Source: a virus
IMG/VR virus record: IMGVR_UViG_3300027782_000222
Location: 1-33,316 of that record
Direction: 5' to 3' (one strand)
Length of the DNA: 33,316 nucleotides
Below are positions 22,530-30,064 of this stretch, piece after piece (the stretch's first letter is position 1; every line of letters starts with the position of its first letter). The notes below the pieces were generated by a model. It saw only the letters and a list, made by a program, of their open reading frames with translations, made no database searches and had not been told where the DNA came from. A program made the translations under genes and the position numbers.

Positions 22530-23699
22530 ATGCCGAATATACAACCTAGCCTTGGAAATGGAATCAATGCCTCATGGGATGATTCCACAAATTCATTCAT
22601 CATTTCAAACGATAGTGCATCAGACTTTTTGTGGTTCAAAATATTTCAACAAGTTCCGTCTAGTATTCCAGGGACAGAGGTAAATACTTTTTATTATTTC
22701 CAAGAAGTTTCTTGGAGTGGTACTGGATTTACTGATGTTCCAGGGGGTTTGTTTTGTGACGAAACAACTCAAACTACTGGCCCCAAAGCTTATCCAATGC
22801 CATTTGTTTTAGATAGGCGGGATAACACCACAAATGATTTATCTATTCAGCCTGGGGTAATTTGCCCTGCAAGATTGGTTAGTACTGATTCAACTGATAA
22901 TAGAGAAGTCTATTATTTTTGGTGTGGTGTAAACCCTAATAACAGAATGTTTGTAAAGCCAATCGGAGATGTTAATGATTCTCCTGTTATGGTTGGAACA
23001 AGATATTCCGCAAGGATTAGTTATGTTACTCCATATGGAACATTTCCTCCATCTGGTGGAAGCGGTGATGTCTGGGCTATAGAAATAAATGGAAGTCCTC
23101 TTTTACCTAACAGGACATATGTTGGTTTTTCTATTGGCTATTGGGATCCAGGTAATCCATCAAATCCAAATGCCACTAATTACAACGATCAAAGACCATT
23201 GGTTGTATGCATGAAGAATGGTGGTACTGGGCCTAATGCTGTAAGAGTTGTCAAAGATATTGTAAACAATGGTGCTAGTGTTGTTATCCAATACACCACA
23301 TTTTGCCCTGATGAATATACAGCAATTATAAATACTGAAAGTACTGGGTTAAGATATATAGACCTTCTTGATACACCTAAGACTTATGGAACCCCAGGCC
23401 AATACATTGTTACGACAGGATCTGGATTTCAATATGCTAATGCTCCTACTGGTGCAGCTTGGCCTACACCTCCAACTAGTGGAACTGGTTTGGTAATGAT
23501 TTCCACATCAGGCATAACTGCTTCTGGTTATCAAACAATCTTTAATACTGCTGTGGATGGTGAATCATCTATAGATATTACTGGTTCGTTTATAAACGGA
23601 ATAAATCTTAAATTACAAAACGACATTCCGTCACCTGGGCCAAATATGTATTATGGAACAGATGCTAATGGCGATAAAGGTTGGTTCCCTCTTCCATAG
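22530..23699 (+). CDS. Structural protein, probable fibre or virion surface
   Basis: 389 residues with AAAGGGA about six bases before the ATG. The sequence is beta-rich, with Trp, Tyr, Gly and Asn and no signal peptide: WDDSTNSFIISNDSASDFLWFKIFQQVPSSIPG, SYVTPYGTFPPSGGSGDVWAIEINGSPLLPNRTYVGFSIGYW and others. Near 277-305, RYIDLLDTPKTYGTPGQYIVTTGSGFQYANAP is a linker motif ('LLDTP..Y.. pGqyiv...g.gf.y') found in phage tail fibres. The end has NMYYGTDANGDKGWFPLP, also fibre-like. It directly precedes the Tyr-rich gene (7-base gap) and is likely cotranscribed with it. A surface or fibre role is inferred from these motifs. Confidence 0.6.
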   Translation: MPNIQPSLGNGINASWDDSTNSFIISNDSASDFLWFKIFQQVPSSIPGTEVNTFYYFQEVSWSGTGFTDVPGGLFCDETTQTTGPKAYPMPFVLDRRDNTTNDLSIQPGVICPARLVSTDSTDNREVYYFWCGVNPNNRMFVKPIGDVNDSPVMVGTRYSARISYVTPYGTFPPSGGSGDVWAIEINGSPLLPNRTYVGFSIGYWDPGNPSNPNATNYNDQRPLVVCMKNGGTGPNAVRVVKDIVNNGASVVIQYTTFCPDEYTAIINTESTGLRYIDLLDTPKTYGTPGQYIVTTGSGFQYANAPTGAAWPTPPTSGTGLVMISTSGITASGYQTIFNTAVDGESSIDITGSFINGINLKLQNDIPSPGPNMYYGTDANGDKGWFPLP

Positions 23700-23706
23700 G
23701 TGTTAA

Positions 23707-26700
23707 ATGTATAAACCTAGTGCAGTATCAGCTTCACCAGATCATTATGTTGATGGTCAAATAAAAGATAATTTTGAAGCAAGTGTTCCATTAAATTGGA
23801 TTGGCAAAAACAATGTTACTTCAAGTAAAGTTATATGGTATGACCAAATAGATGAATCTTTTTTAATAAATGTAAGAATTACCCCAAACGAAAATTACAT
23901 TTGGGAAGAATCAGATTTAACACAAACTTCAGTACCAACCGTTTATCAGGTAGATGGAACTGCTGGAACAGTTTCTCAATTTAATTTAAAAAAAATAACT
24001 GAAGAATATTGTAACCCACCAACCTCTGTGTATTCATATTACCAATCTACAAATATTCCTTTTCAATATGACGAAACACTTATAAGGGAACAATCAAACA
24101 TATATCATTACGATATTTTTGAAGGAGTTAAAAAAACTGCTTGGCCAAACTTTAGTGATTATAGTGGAGCTTACCCAACAGGAATAAGTTCTTGGAGCGA
24201 AGCATATACTAATGTTGATTACATTCACCAGCCTTCTTTTTACAACTATAACTATTACAATTATTACTACATGAATGGTTACAACCTTTTGTTTGATTCG
24301 TCAATAACAGGTACGATACCAACCATTTTAGAAGATTACCTACAACCATGCTCATTAGACCCTAGCATCCCATCGTATTTTCCATCTGGATCTATAATTC
24401 CAGAATGGCCACAACAAGGAGGTGGTTTCAATGATACATCGTATTCTGGATATAAAATTTGCGGAGCATCTTTTAATGGAAACAATTTAATATTAAGAGT
24501 ACACAGTTTTGCTCAAACTGCACTTATTGGGTCAGGAGGTGTTATCAATATTCCAGTTACATTAAATTCAATAAAAATACCTTCCAATTATTCTTATTGG
24601 CCTTGGCTAAATGATAATGACAATTTCTATATTTACGACAATAGAATTTTATTCCCATCCATGTATGACATAGCTAGCGGGCAAAATATTTATTATGGAT
24701 CTTATTACCCATTTTTGCCAGAAAAAAAAGCTTGCATTTATTTTACACAAAAAAATCCATTGGTAGAATCAACATCTGGTTTTGATACATTCACTTATAA
24801 AAATGTAGTAATATACGACAGAACATCTAGAAGCCAAGCCATTATGGTAGAAGACCTTCCAAGAAGTCCTTATTTTTCTGGAAAGAACCTTGTTTGGTTT
24901 GCTGGAGCGGTTTGTGTTGACATTCAAATATCATTTAAAAAGAAAAATTTTCCAGAAGTTTCTAGCATACCAAACATAAGTATTCCAAGGACATTCGCTG
25001 TTGTTCCAGAAGATATAAGGCCATTATCATACAGAGATGTTTACAAATTAGATAGTGGCTGGTATGCATATAAATCTTTAACAAATGAAGAAGCAAGGGT
25101 ATTGGTTGATCATTATCAAACAGAATACGGTTCTAGTACTACTTTAAAATATTCTTCTAATGGATATGCTGTTTCAAACAGTAATTACAATTATTTGTAT
25201 AACCAAAATACATTTGTAGTATATGAACCAAATTATCCGAAATTAAAACAGCCTGTGTTTCAAACATTTGGTGATCTTGAATCAGGTTTTATAAAAAACA
25301 AAACCGACAGTTATTATTATAATTATTATTATTCTAGAGGCGATATAAACAATATTGCCGACCCATTTAATTTATATTATTATTACTATTATTATTACGA
25401 CTATCAATCACTTTTTGTTAACTCTGGAACAATCCCTTTTCAGTCCAATGAAACTGTTACAGCTAATTTAAATTTCAGTATGTTTAATATATATAGTTCT
25501 TATTATGGTGGATACTACTATGATTACAATATGCTTAAGCTTGGTACAAGCTTGTATATGTCTGTAAATATTCCACAAGTTACTGTAGATCCTACTAAAT
25601 ATTACGAAATGTATGTAAACACATTGGGTATTAATCCAATACGAGAATATGTTGGTGTAGAAGAAATACCTCCAAGATTTGGAGAAAAAGGTTTTGGTGA
25701 TGGATGGTTTGGTTTAGCAATTAGACAGCCTTCTATACCAAATATTTCAAATGGAAGAATAACTCAATTTTCTGGTAATCTTTATGTAGCTGATCCTAGT
25801 GGAAATATTCTTAGATATAATTACCCCAACACGGATTCTCCAAATCCACCTTCGGTATTTAATGGAAACATGGAGGCAGCATTTCTTGGCAATTATTATG
25901 CTTCTTCATACACATCAATACCAACAGGTGGTTACATATATAGATATTGGTTTTATAATGGAAACTCTACTGTAAATGCTATGGATTATGTTTTAAACAC
26001 TTCTAATCCGTCAAGAGAAATAAAGCCATTTGGAACTTATTATCAAGGCAGTCCAAATAATGAAGGTGGTTACTGCGAAGATGGAATATATCTGGTACTT
26101 GGCCAATCATATGTTGATCAATATCAAGCTCTTCCAGGTTATTACAACAATACTAACCAAAGAAGTCCTTACACATTGTATCCTATTGGTGCATTCTATA
26201 TTGAAACAACTGACAACCAGTTTTTAATATATGATGTTCCACTTTACTATGTTCCAAATTTAGATTTAACTAAACCATATTACGGTTGCATTAATGCCAG
26301 TTATCAATGTTTGATAACATCAGTTCCAAATGATTTTAACTCTTCATATATTTTTAACTACAATTCCAGTTACGCAGGGAAGCCAAAAATAGTTGTTTCG
26401 TCACAATATGTTGACAACTATGAAAGTCTGATTGAGATTTATGGGCCTGATGCAACTCGATTAATTCTTGATGAAGACTATGAAGTTTTGCCATATTCAT
26501 CACAAAGACCAGGGTGTTATGTAATATCTTTTTTAAAAACTCTAGGCAATTTATTTGAAAATGAATATACAGATAACCCGCCATCTCTCGCTGATGGGAA
26601 TTACAAAATAATTCTGCCAACCATAACAAACAAAACCATGAGTAGTGTTTCATATGTTGACAATATGACTAGCGTTTCAAATGTTGGTTACAATTATAGC

Positions 26701-27084
26701 ATTTATTACAATTATTATTTTTTCTCTGAATTTTATATTATGAATTTTAATTCATTTTATGGCAATGGTTTTAATCCATATTATTACAATTATGTAGATC
26801 AGTTCATGCCTAGAGCAAGAACTAACGACCCTCGGTATTTTGGCTACAACGCTCGATTCTCTGATTCCGAAGTTATAAGTTTAAGCCCAATTAAATTTAG
26901 AATTAAGAATTGCATATTCACAGGAACCAATACAGATGATCCTGATAACCCTTATGAAATTGGTTTTAAATGCGATTTTACATTCACAGAATATCTTGAA
27001 GAAAATGAGTTGCCAGCGAACCCTAATAGTTACAATCAGCTTTTAGAAGGAATTGATTTTGTTGAGGCTGATACAGATTATTAA
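23707..27084 (+). CDS. Giant tyrosine-rich protein, function unknown
   Basis: 1125 residues. By hand count about 139 are Tyr (12%), with many Asn, Ser, Pro and Gly; Ala is low. Clusters include YNYNYYNYYYMNGY near 178, SYYYNYYYS near 535, eight Tyr in a row at 557-564, YSSYYGGYYYDY near 597, and YNYSIYYNYYFF near 998. Many are coded by runs of TAT/TAC. Between clusters the sequence looks like a beta-rich structural protein (PFLPEKKACIYFTQKNPLVES, SFKKKNFPEVSSIPNISIPRTFAVVPEDIRPLSYRDVYKL). There is no signal peptide or membrane helix. It is preceded by a fibre-like gene and ends the plus-strand structural block, so a virion surface or host-binding role is likely. I know no family. The start has only AGGTG upstream. 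Confidence 0.75.
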   Translation: MYKPSAVSASPDHYVDGQIKDNFEASVPLNWIGKNNVTSSKVIWYDQIDESFLINVRITPNENYIWEESDLTQTSVPTVYQVDGTAGTVSQFNLKKITEEYCNPPTSVYSYYQSTNIPFQYDETLIREQSNIYHYDIFEGVKKTAWPNFSDYSGAYPTGISSWSEAYTNVDYIHQPSFYNYNYYNYYYMNGYNLLFDSSITGTIPTILEDYLQPCSLDPSIPSYFPSGSIIPEWPQQGGGFNDTSYSGYKICGASFNGNNLILRVHSFAQTALIGSGGVINIPVTLNSIKIPSNYSYWPWLNDNDNFYIYDNRILFPSMYDIASGQNIYYGSYYPFLPEKKACIYFTQKNPLVESTSGFDTFTYKNVVIYDRTSRSQAIMVEDLPRSPYFSGKNLVWFAGAVCVDIQISFKKKNFPEVSSIPNISIPRTFAVVPEDIRPLSYRDVYKLDSGWYAYKSLTNEEARVLVDHYQTEYGSSTTLKYSSNGYAVSNSNYNYLYNQNTFVVYEPNYPKLKQPVFQTFGDLESGFIKNKTDSYYYNYYYSRGDINNIADPFNLYYYYYYYYDYQSLFVNSGTIPFQSNETVTANLNFSMFNIYSSYYGGYYYDYNMLKLGTSLYMSVNIPQVTVDPTKYYEMYVNTLGINPIREYVGVEEIPPRFGEKGFGDGWFGLAIRQPSIPNISNGRITQFSGNLYVADPSGNILRYNYPNTDSPNPPSVFNGNMEAAFLGNYYASSYTSIPTGGYIYRYWFYNGNSTVNAMDYVLNTSNPSREIKPFGTYYQGSPNNEGGYCEDGIYLVLGQSYVDQYQALPGYYNNTNQRSPYTLYPIGAFYIETTDNQFLIYDVPLYYVPNLDLTKPYYGCINASYQCLITSVPNDFNSSYIFNYNSSYAGKPKIVVSSQYVDNYESLIEIYGPDATRLILDEDYEVLPYSSQRPGCYVISFLKTLGNLFENEYTDNPPSLADGNYKIILPTITNKTMSSVSYVDNMTSVSNVGYNYSIYYNYYFFSEFYIMNFNSFYGNGFNPYYYNYVDQFMPRARTNDPRYFGYNARFSDSEVISLSPIKFRIKNCIFTGTNTDDPDNPYEIGFKCDFTFTEYLEENELPANPNSYNQLLEGIDFVEADTDY

Positions 27085-27191
27085 GGTGTCCGAATGAAAC
27101 TTCCCCCTCTGATGCAATTCTACTACGAGGGGAATTAGTCTCAGGAAATTGCGAAAACAAGCCCTAGAATCATTCGGACTAAGTTAATATA
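27085..27191. other. Structured intergenic element between convergent genes
   Basis: A perfect 10-bp inverted repeat (27088-27097, GTCCGAATGA, with 27170-27179) encloses 72 bases. Inside, CCCCTC (27104-27109) pairs with GAGGGG (27127-27132), with two more pairs beyond a bulged C. The loop of this hairpin holds GCAATT (27114-27119), complementary to AATTGC (27147-27152) outside the hairpin, a possible pseudoknot. TTCTA (27118-27122) could instead pair with TAGAA (27165-27169). There is no T-run on either side, so it is not an ordinary terminator. Confidence 0.6.
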
Positions 27192-27497
27192 TCAAGCCTG
27201 TTTCTTTTCTTCAAGCTGTCCGGTAGAAATATTTACAGATCCTGGGCGAATGGATTTCATTAGCCCATCCGTAGGTGAACCCATGATAACTTGAAGCTCA
27301 TGCCTTGCATCTGCTGCAGCATCAAGTTCTTTTTGCCACTCGGTGAACTTCATGAACAGTTCTACCGCTTTCATGTTCCCACCCCGAATTTTTCTTACTA
27401 GGCAGTTTTTCACAACAGCCATGTCTTCTTCCGTTACGGATTTGACATAGAATCGTTTCATTTCTTGAATATGGCGATAGTATGGATTTAGGTACAT
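27192..27497 (-). CDS. Small helical protein, unknown (minus-strand pair)
   Basis: 101 residues. The start ATG at 27497 has GGAG eight bases upstream and directly follows the stop of the gene before it (TAA, one base, ATG); a TTG 30 bases further out is less likely. The protein is helical: YRHIQEMKRFYVKSVTEEDMAVVKNCLVRKIRGGNMKAVELFMKFTEWQKELDAAADARHELQ. The 'T.eDm..v...Lv.kirgGn.kAvel.mkf' stretch resembles short helical repeats in terminase-small-like or DUF5681-type phage proteins, but the match is loose. The tail (SPTDGLMKSIRPGSVNISTGQLEEKKQA) looks flexible. It faces the end of the Tyr-rich gene across the structured element. Confidence 0.55.
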   Translation of the reverse strand: MYLNPYYRHIQEMKRFYVKSVTEEDMAVVKNCLVRKIRGGNMKAVELFMKFTEWQKELDAAADARHELQVIMGSPTDGLMKSIRPGSVNISTGQLEEKKQA

Positions 27498-27498
27498 A

Positions 27499-28014
27499 TT
27501 ATAATCTCCATTTGTTTTTCTTAGCAATTCTTGCTGAAGCCCTGCCTCTGTCTCTTATGTTTTTAGGTATTGCGTTATACATCGTTCCTCGAACCTTCCT
27601 GTTTCTTACCGCTACAATTCCAAGTCTACCTGACCCGCCTCTTCTAAATGGTCGAGCTTTTCTTGCAATGATTGAATAGTCTTTTAATGATGGTGATGCA
27701 TACCAGTATATAAACCCTCCACGGAAGTTGTTTGCCACCCATTTATTGAAAGTGGCCTTACCAACCCTTGGATAAATATAACCGATATTTGGGCCTCTAG
27801 CCCTCATTACAACAGAACCTGACTGAGCTTTTGCCATAGGAAAGTATTCAAGCGATTTCATCCAAGCAGATGGCGGTGTGTATATGATTGAATTATTGGT
27901 GGCTTCAATATCTGGGTTAGGTGCTGGATTAGTATTCGTAGCTCTACCCACCCGCTTGGCACGGTCTTCTAGTAGTCTTTTTAATTTTTGTATCGAGCCT
28001 ACTAAATCTGCCAT
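27499..28014 (-). CDS. Basic small protein, possibly KTSC-like
   Basis: 171 residues, minus strand. GGGGA lies about six bases before the ATG at 28014. Residues 1-45 hold a helix and a disordered, Asn/Pro-rich stretch. The middle, SGSVVMRARGPNIGYIYPRVGKATFNKWVANNFRGGFIYWYASP, has the strand-YxYPxV-helix-GxFxY layout of the small KTSC domain, though the key residues are only loosely kept. The C-terminal 50 residues are very basic (RKARPFRRGGSGRLGIVAVRNRKVRGT...KNKWRL), suggesting nucleic acid binding. It is the first gene of a two-gene minus-strand unit, divergent from the terminase unit. Function unknown; the KTSC idea is a guess. Confidence 0.5.
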   Translation of the reverse strand: MADLVGSIQKLKRLLEDRAKRVGRATNTNPAPNPDIEATNNSIIYTPPSAWMKSLEYFPMAKAQSGSVVMRARGPNIGYIYPRVGKATFNKWVANNFRGGFIYWYASPSLKDYSIIARKARPFRRGGSGRLGIVAVRNRKVRGTMYNAIPKNIRDRGRASARIAKKNKWRL

Positions 28015-28033
28015 CGAAATTCCCCTTGATTTT

Positions 28034-28043
28034 TGCTATAATA
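28034..28043. promoter_or_regulatory. Divergent promoter with extended -10
   Basis: On the plus strand TGC-TATAAT (28034-28042) is a perfect extended -10 box; no good -35 box is present, as often with this type. Start would be near 28049, about 33 bases before the ATG at 28082. On the minus strand the same bases read TATTAT (28043-28038, 5 of 6), placed properly for the gene starting at 28014. One AT core could thus serve both directions. Confidence 0.6.
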
Positions 28044-28081
28044 CTGTTACCTATTTTACCCTGTTTTTGAAAGGATGCAAT

Positions 28082-28273
28082 ATGTTAAATAAAGCTGGAG
28101 CGGACTGGATGGTAGAAGCGATTGCTGCGTATGAAAAAGGAAAGCCTTCTCAATCAATAGCAGCAAGTTTGATCTATATCTCTGAGACATTAGAACTTAT
28201 GAGAATGTTGATCGACCCAGAAACACCAGAAAATGTTGAATTTCCAGGGGGCAAGGAGTTTCCAAAATCATGA
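28082..28273 (+). CDS. Small hypothetical protein before terminase
   Basis: 63 residues. AAGGA at 28071-28075 is six bases from the ATG at 28082; the nearer ATG at 28075 is in another frame and stops after five codons. The protein is mostly helical and acidic: AGADWMVEAIAAYEKGKPSQSIAASLIYISETLELMRMLIDPETPENVEF. It overlaps the next gene by four bases (ATGA). First gene of the terminase unit behind the extended -10 promoter. No family recognised. Confidence 0.6.
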   Translation: MLNKAGADWMVEAIAAYEKGKPSQSIAASLIYISETLELMRMLIDPETPENVEFPGGKEFPKS

Positions 28274-28728
28274 TAGATTCAGACAGTTTTTACGAAATGC
28301 TGGAGAACATTCAGCGTGGAATTGATTTTAAATTGGCCATGAAGGCCTTCGGGATTTCCAGAAGGGATCTTGAACCTTGGCATAAAAAGGAGATGGTCAA
28401 AGCTAAAGCACAGGCAACCATTGCTATGCAACAGGTTATCCATGAACATGGAAGTGAAGATTGGCGAGCCATGCAATGGATCATCGAGAGAAATAATAAG
28501 GAACGAGATGATGAGCAAGAACTTCAAAAACTCCTCAATAAACAACTTGCAAAAGAAATGGCAAAAGGCCTTATCGAGTCCAGCGTTGCAGGGGAAACTC
28601 TCGGAAATCCAAGAAGTGAAGAGAGTGAATCGGGAGAAGCAGAAGACTATAGTGATTCCGAAAAACCCAGGGGAGTACTGCGAATACCTAGGGATAAGCT
28701 TGACCCCCCAGCAGATGGAAATATTTGA
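28270..28728 (+). CDS. terS: Terminase small subunit
   Basis: 152 residues, coupled by ATGA to the gene upstream. Residues 15-40 (IQRGIDFKLAMKAFGISRRDLEPWHKKE) look like a DNA-binding helix-turn-helix. The following helical part holds GSEDWRAMQWIIERNNKERDDEQE, the W-x-A-x-x-W-x-x-E-R motif common in small terminase subunits. The C-terminal 50 residues are acidic and disordered (SEESESGEAEDYSDSEKPRG). Small subunits bind the packaging start site and regulate the large subunit. Direct adjacency to the large subunit supports the call. The last 221 bases are shared, in another frame, with the start of the large subunit. Confidence 0.75.
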   Translation: MIDSDSFYEMLENIQRGIDFKLAMKAFGISRRDLEPWHKKEMVKAKAQATIAMQQVIHEHGSEDWRAMQWIIERNNKERDDEQELQKLLNKQLAKEMAKGLIESSVAGETLGNPRSEESESGEAEDYSDSEKPRGVLRIPRDKLDPPADGNI

Positions 28729-30064
28729 TTCGGTTGCCAATGGTGCAAGAAAAGTTTTGGTCAGGTCAGCACATAATCAAGGCAAAACTTTTTTGTGTGC
28801 TGTCATTGCCTCATGGTTTCACGATCACTTTACACCATCAGAAGTTTTGATTTCAGCACCTGTTGCTCAACAGATTAAAGATGGTGTGTTCAAAGAACTA
28901 CGCAGGGTTAGACCTAGAGATCCTAATTGGATGCCCAAGGCTAATCGATTGGAAAAAAACCCCTCGCATTATATCCAAGGACTTACTGCTCAAAAAGCAG
29001 ATGCTTTCCAAGGTAGACATTCCGCTGGTGGTCTTTGCATCTTGTTTGATGAGGCTAGCGGTATTGAACCAACCTTCTGGGAAAGAGCGGAGTCGATGCT
29101 TTCAGCATCCAAAGAGAATTGCTTATGGTTTTGTATTTTCAATCCATACGATGCTTCATCACCAGCATACTTTGCTGAGAATTCGCCTGACTGGAAAGTG
29201 TTTCACCTCTCCGCTCTCGACCACCCTAATGTTGCTTTTAAAGCTGATCTGGTTCCAGGTGCAATTAACTATGAGTATGTAGAGAACCGCATTAAAAACG
29301 AATGCAGAACCGCTAGAGAAGGTGAGGAATCTGAGCCAGGGTTCTTTACCTTCAATGATCGAAACTACATGGTTGAAGACCCGCTGTTTGATATCCAAGT
29401 TCTTGGAAGATACCCAAGTAAAGCGATCAACTCGGTATGGGGTGCATTGGCCCTCAAACAAATCCTTGACCCAATACCGCTCAATAAAGATTGGGTTGTT
29501 CAGATTGGTGCTGACCCTGCAAGGTTCGGTGACGATAGATCCTGTTTAGTGGTCAGGCATGGATGTTGCATCATAGATGCAAAGGAGTATCGTGGTTTGT
29601 CTACAAAAGAGTTTGCAGAAAAGATTAAAGAGTATTGCCAGAAGTATGAAACACCAAGGCAATCGCAATTCAAAATACCTGTGCTTATTGATGAGGGTGG
29701 TGTAGGTGGCGGTGTAGTCGATAACAAGGGTGACTATATGTTTTACGGCATTAATTCGTCTGGTGAAGCACCAAGGTGGCGAGAGTTTCCAAACATGAGA
29801 TCCGCACTCTGGTTTGAAGCAGCAGAATTAGCTATGGAGGGTAAAGTGTCTATCGGACATCTTCCGCTGCATATGCGTGAAAGGATGATGGAAGAGTTAC
29901 GCACACCAGTATACATTGTGGATACAAACGGAAGAAGAGTGGTCGAGTCTAAGGACATGATGAAGCGTAGACTCAAGCACTCTCCTGACCTTGCAGATGC
30001 TTTTAACTTAGCTCTGATGTCGATTCCTCGGATTGGGATTGAGAAGGTGATTGGTCATTTATAA
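28508..30064 (+). CDS. terL: Terminase large subunit
   Basis: 518 residues from the ATG at 28508 (28511 gives one less). AAGGA at 28498-28502 is a fitting ribosome site; the frame is open further upstream but without one. ATPase part: NPGEYCEYLGISLTPQQMEIF (about 53-73), Walker A SAHNQGKT (87-94) and Walker B LCILFDEAS (176-184). Nuclease part: Asp336 in IGADPARFGDDRS, Asp395 in PVLIDEGG and Asp497 in SPDLADAFNLA, the usual acidic triad of an RNase H-like nuclease. It packages DNA into the prohead through the portal and cuts it. The gene overlaps terS by 221 bases and the minus-strand primase gene by 62 bases at its end. It is 26 kb from the portal gene, not beside it. Confidence 0.9.
   Translation: MMSKNFKNSSINNLQKKWQKALSSPALQGKLSEIQEVKRVNREKQKTIVIPKNPGEYCEYLGISLTPQQMEIFDSVANGARKVLVRSAHNQGKTFLCAVIASWFHDHFTPSEVLISAPVAQQIKDGVFKELRRVRPRDPNWMPKANRLEKNPSHYIQGLTAQKADAFQGRHSAGGLCILFDEASGIEPTFWERAESMLSASKENCLWFCIFNPYDASSPAYFAENSPDWKVFHLSALDHPNVAFKADLVPGAINYEYVENRIKNECRTAREGEESEPGFFTFNDRNYMVEDPLFDIQVLGRYPSKAINSVWGALALKQILDPIPLNKDWVVQIGADPARFGDDRSCLVVRHGCCIIDAKEYRGLSTKEFAEKIKEYCQKYETPRQSQFKIPVLIDEGGVGGGVVDNKGDYMFYGINSSGEAPRWREFPNMRSALWFEAAELAMEGKVSIGHLPLHMRERMMEELRTPVYIVDTNGRRVVESKDMMKRRLKHSPDLADAFNLALMSIPRIGIEKVIGHL

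Noticed and set aside
27100-27170. Hammerhead-like core (CTGATG near 27109, CGAAAAC near 27152, AAUU stems)
   Set aside because: The core should read CTGANGA followed by a G-C pair. Here the base after CTGATG is C, the GAAA joint is displaced and no proper third stem with a cleavage triplet can be drawn. It is left as an unnamed structure.
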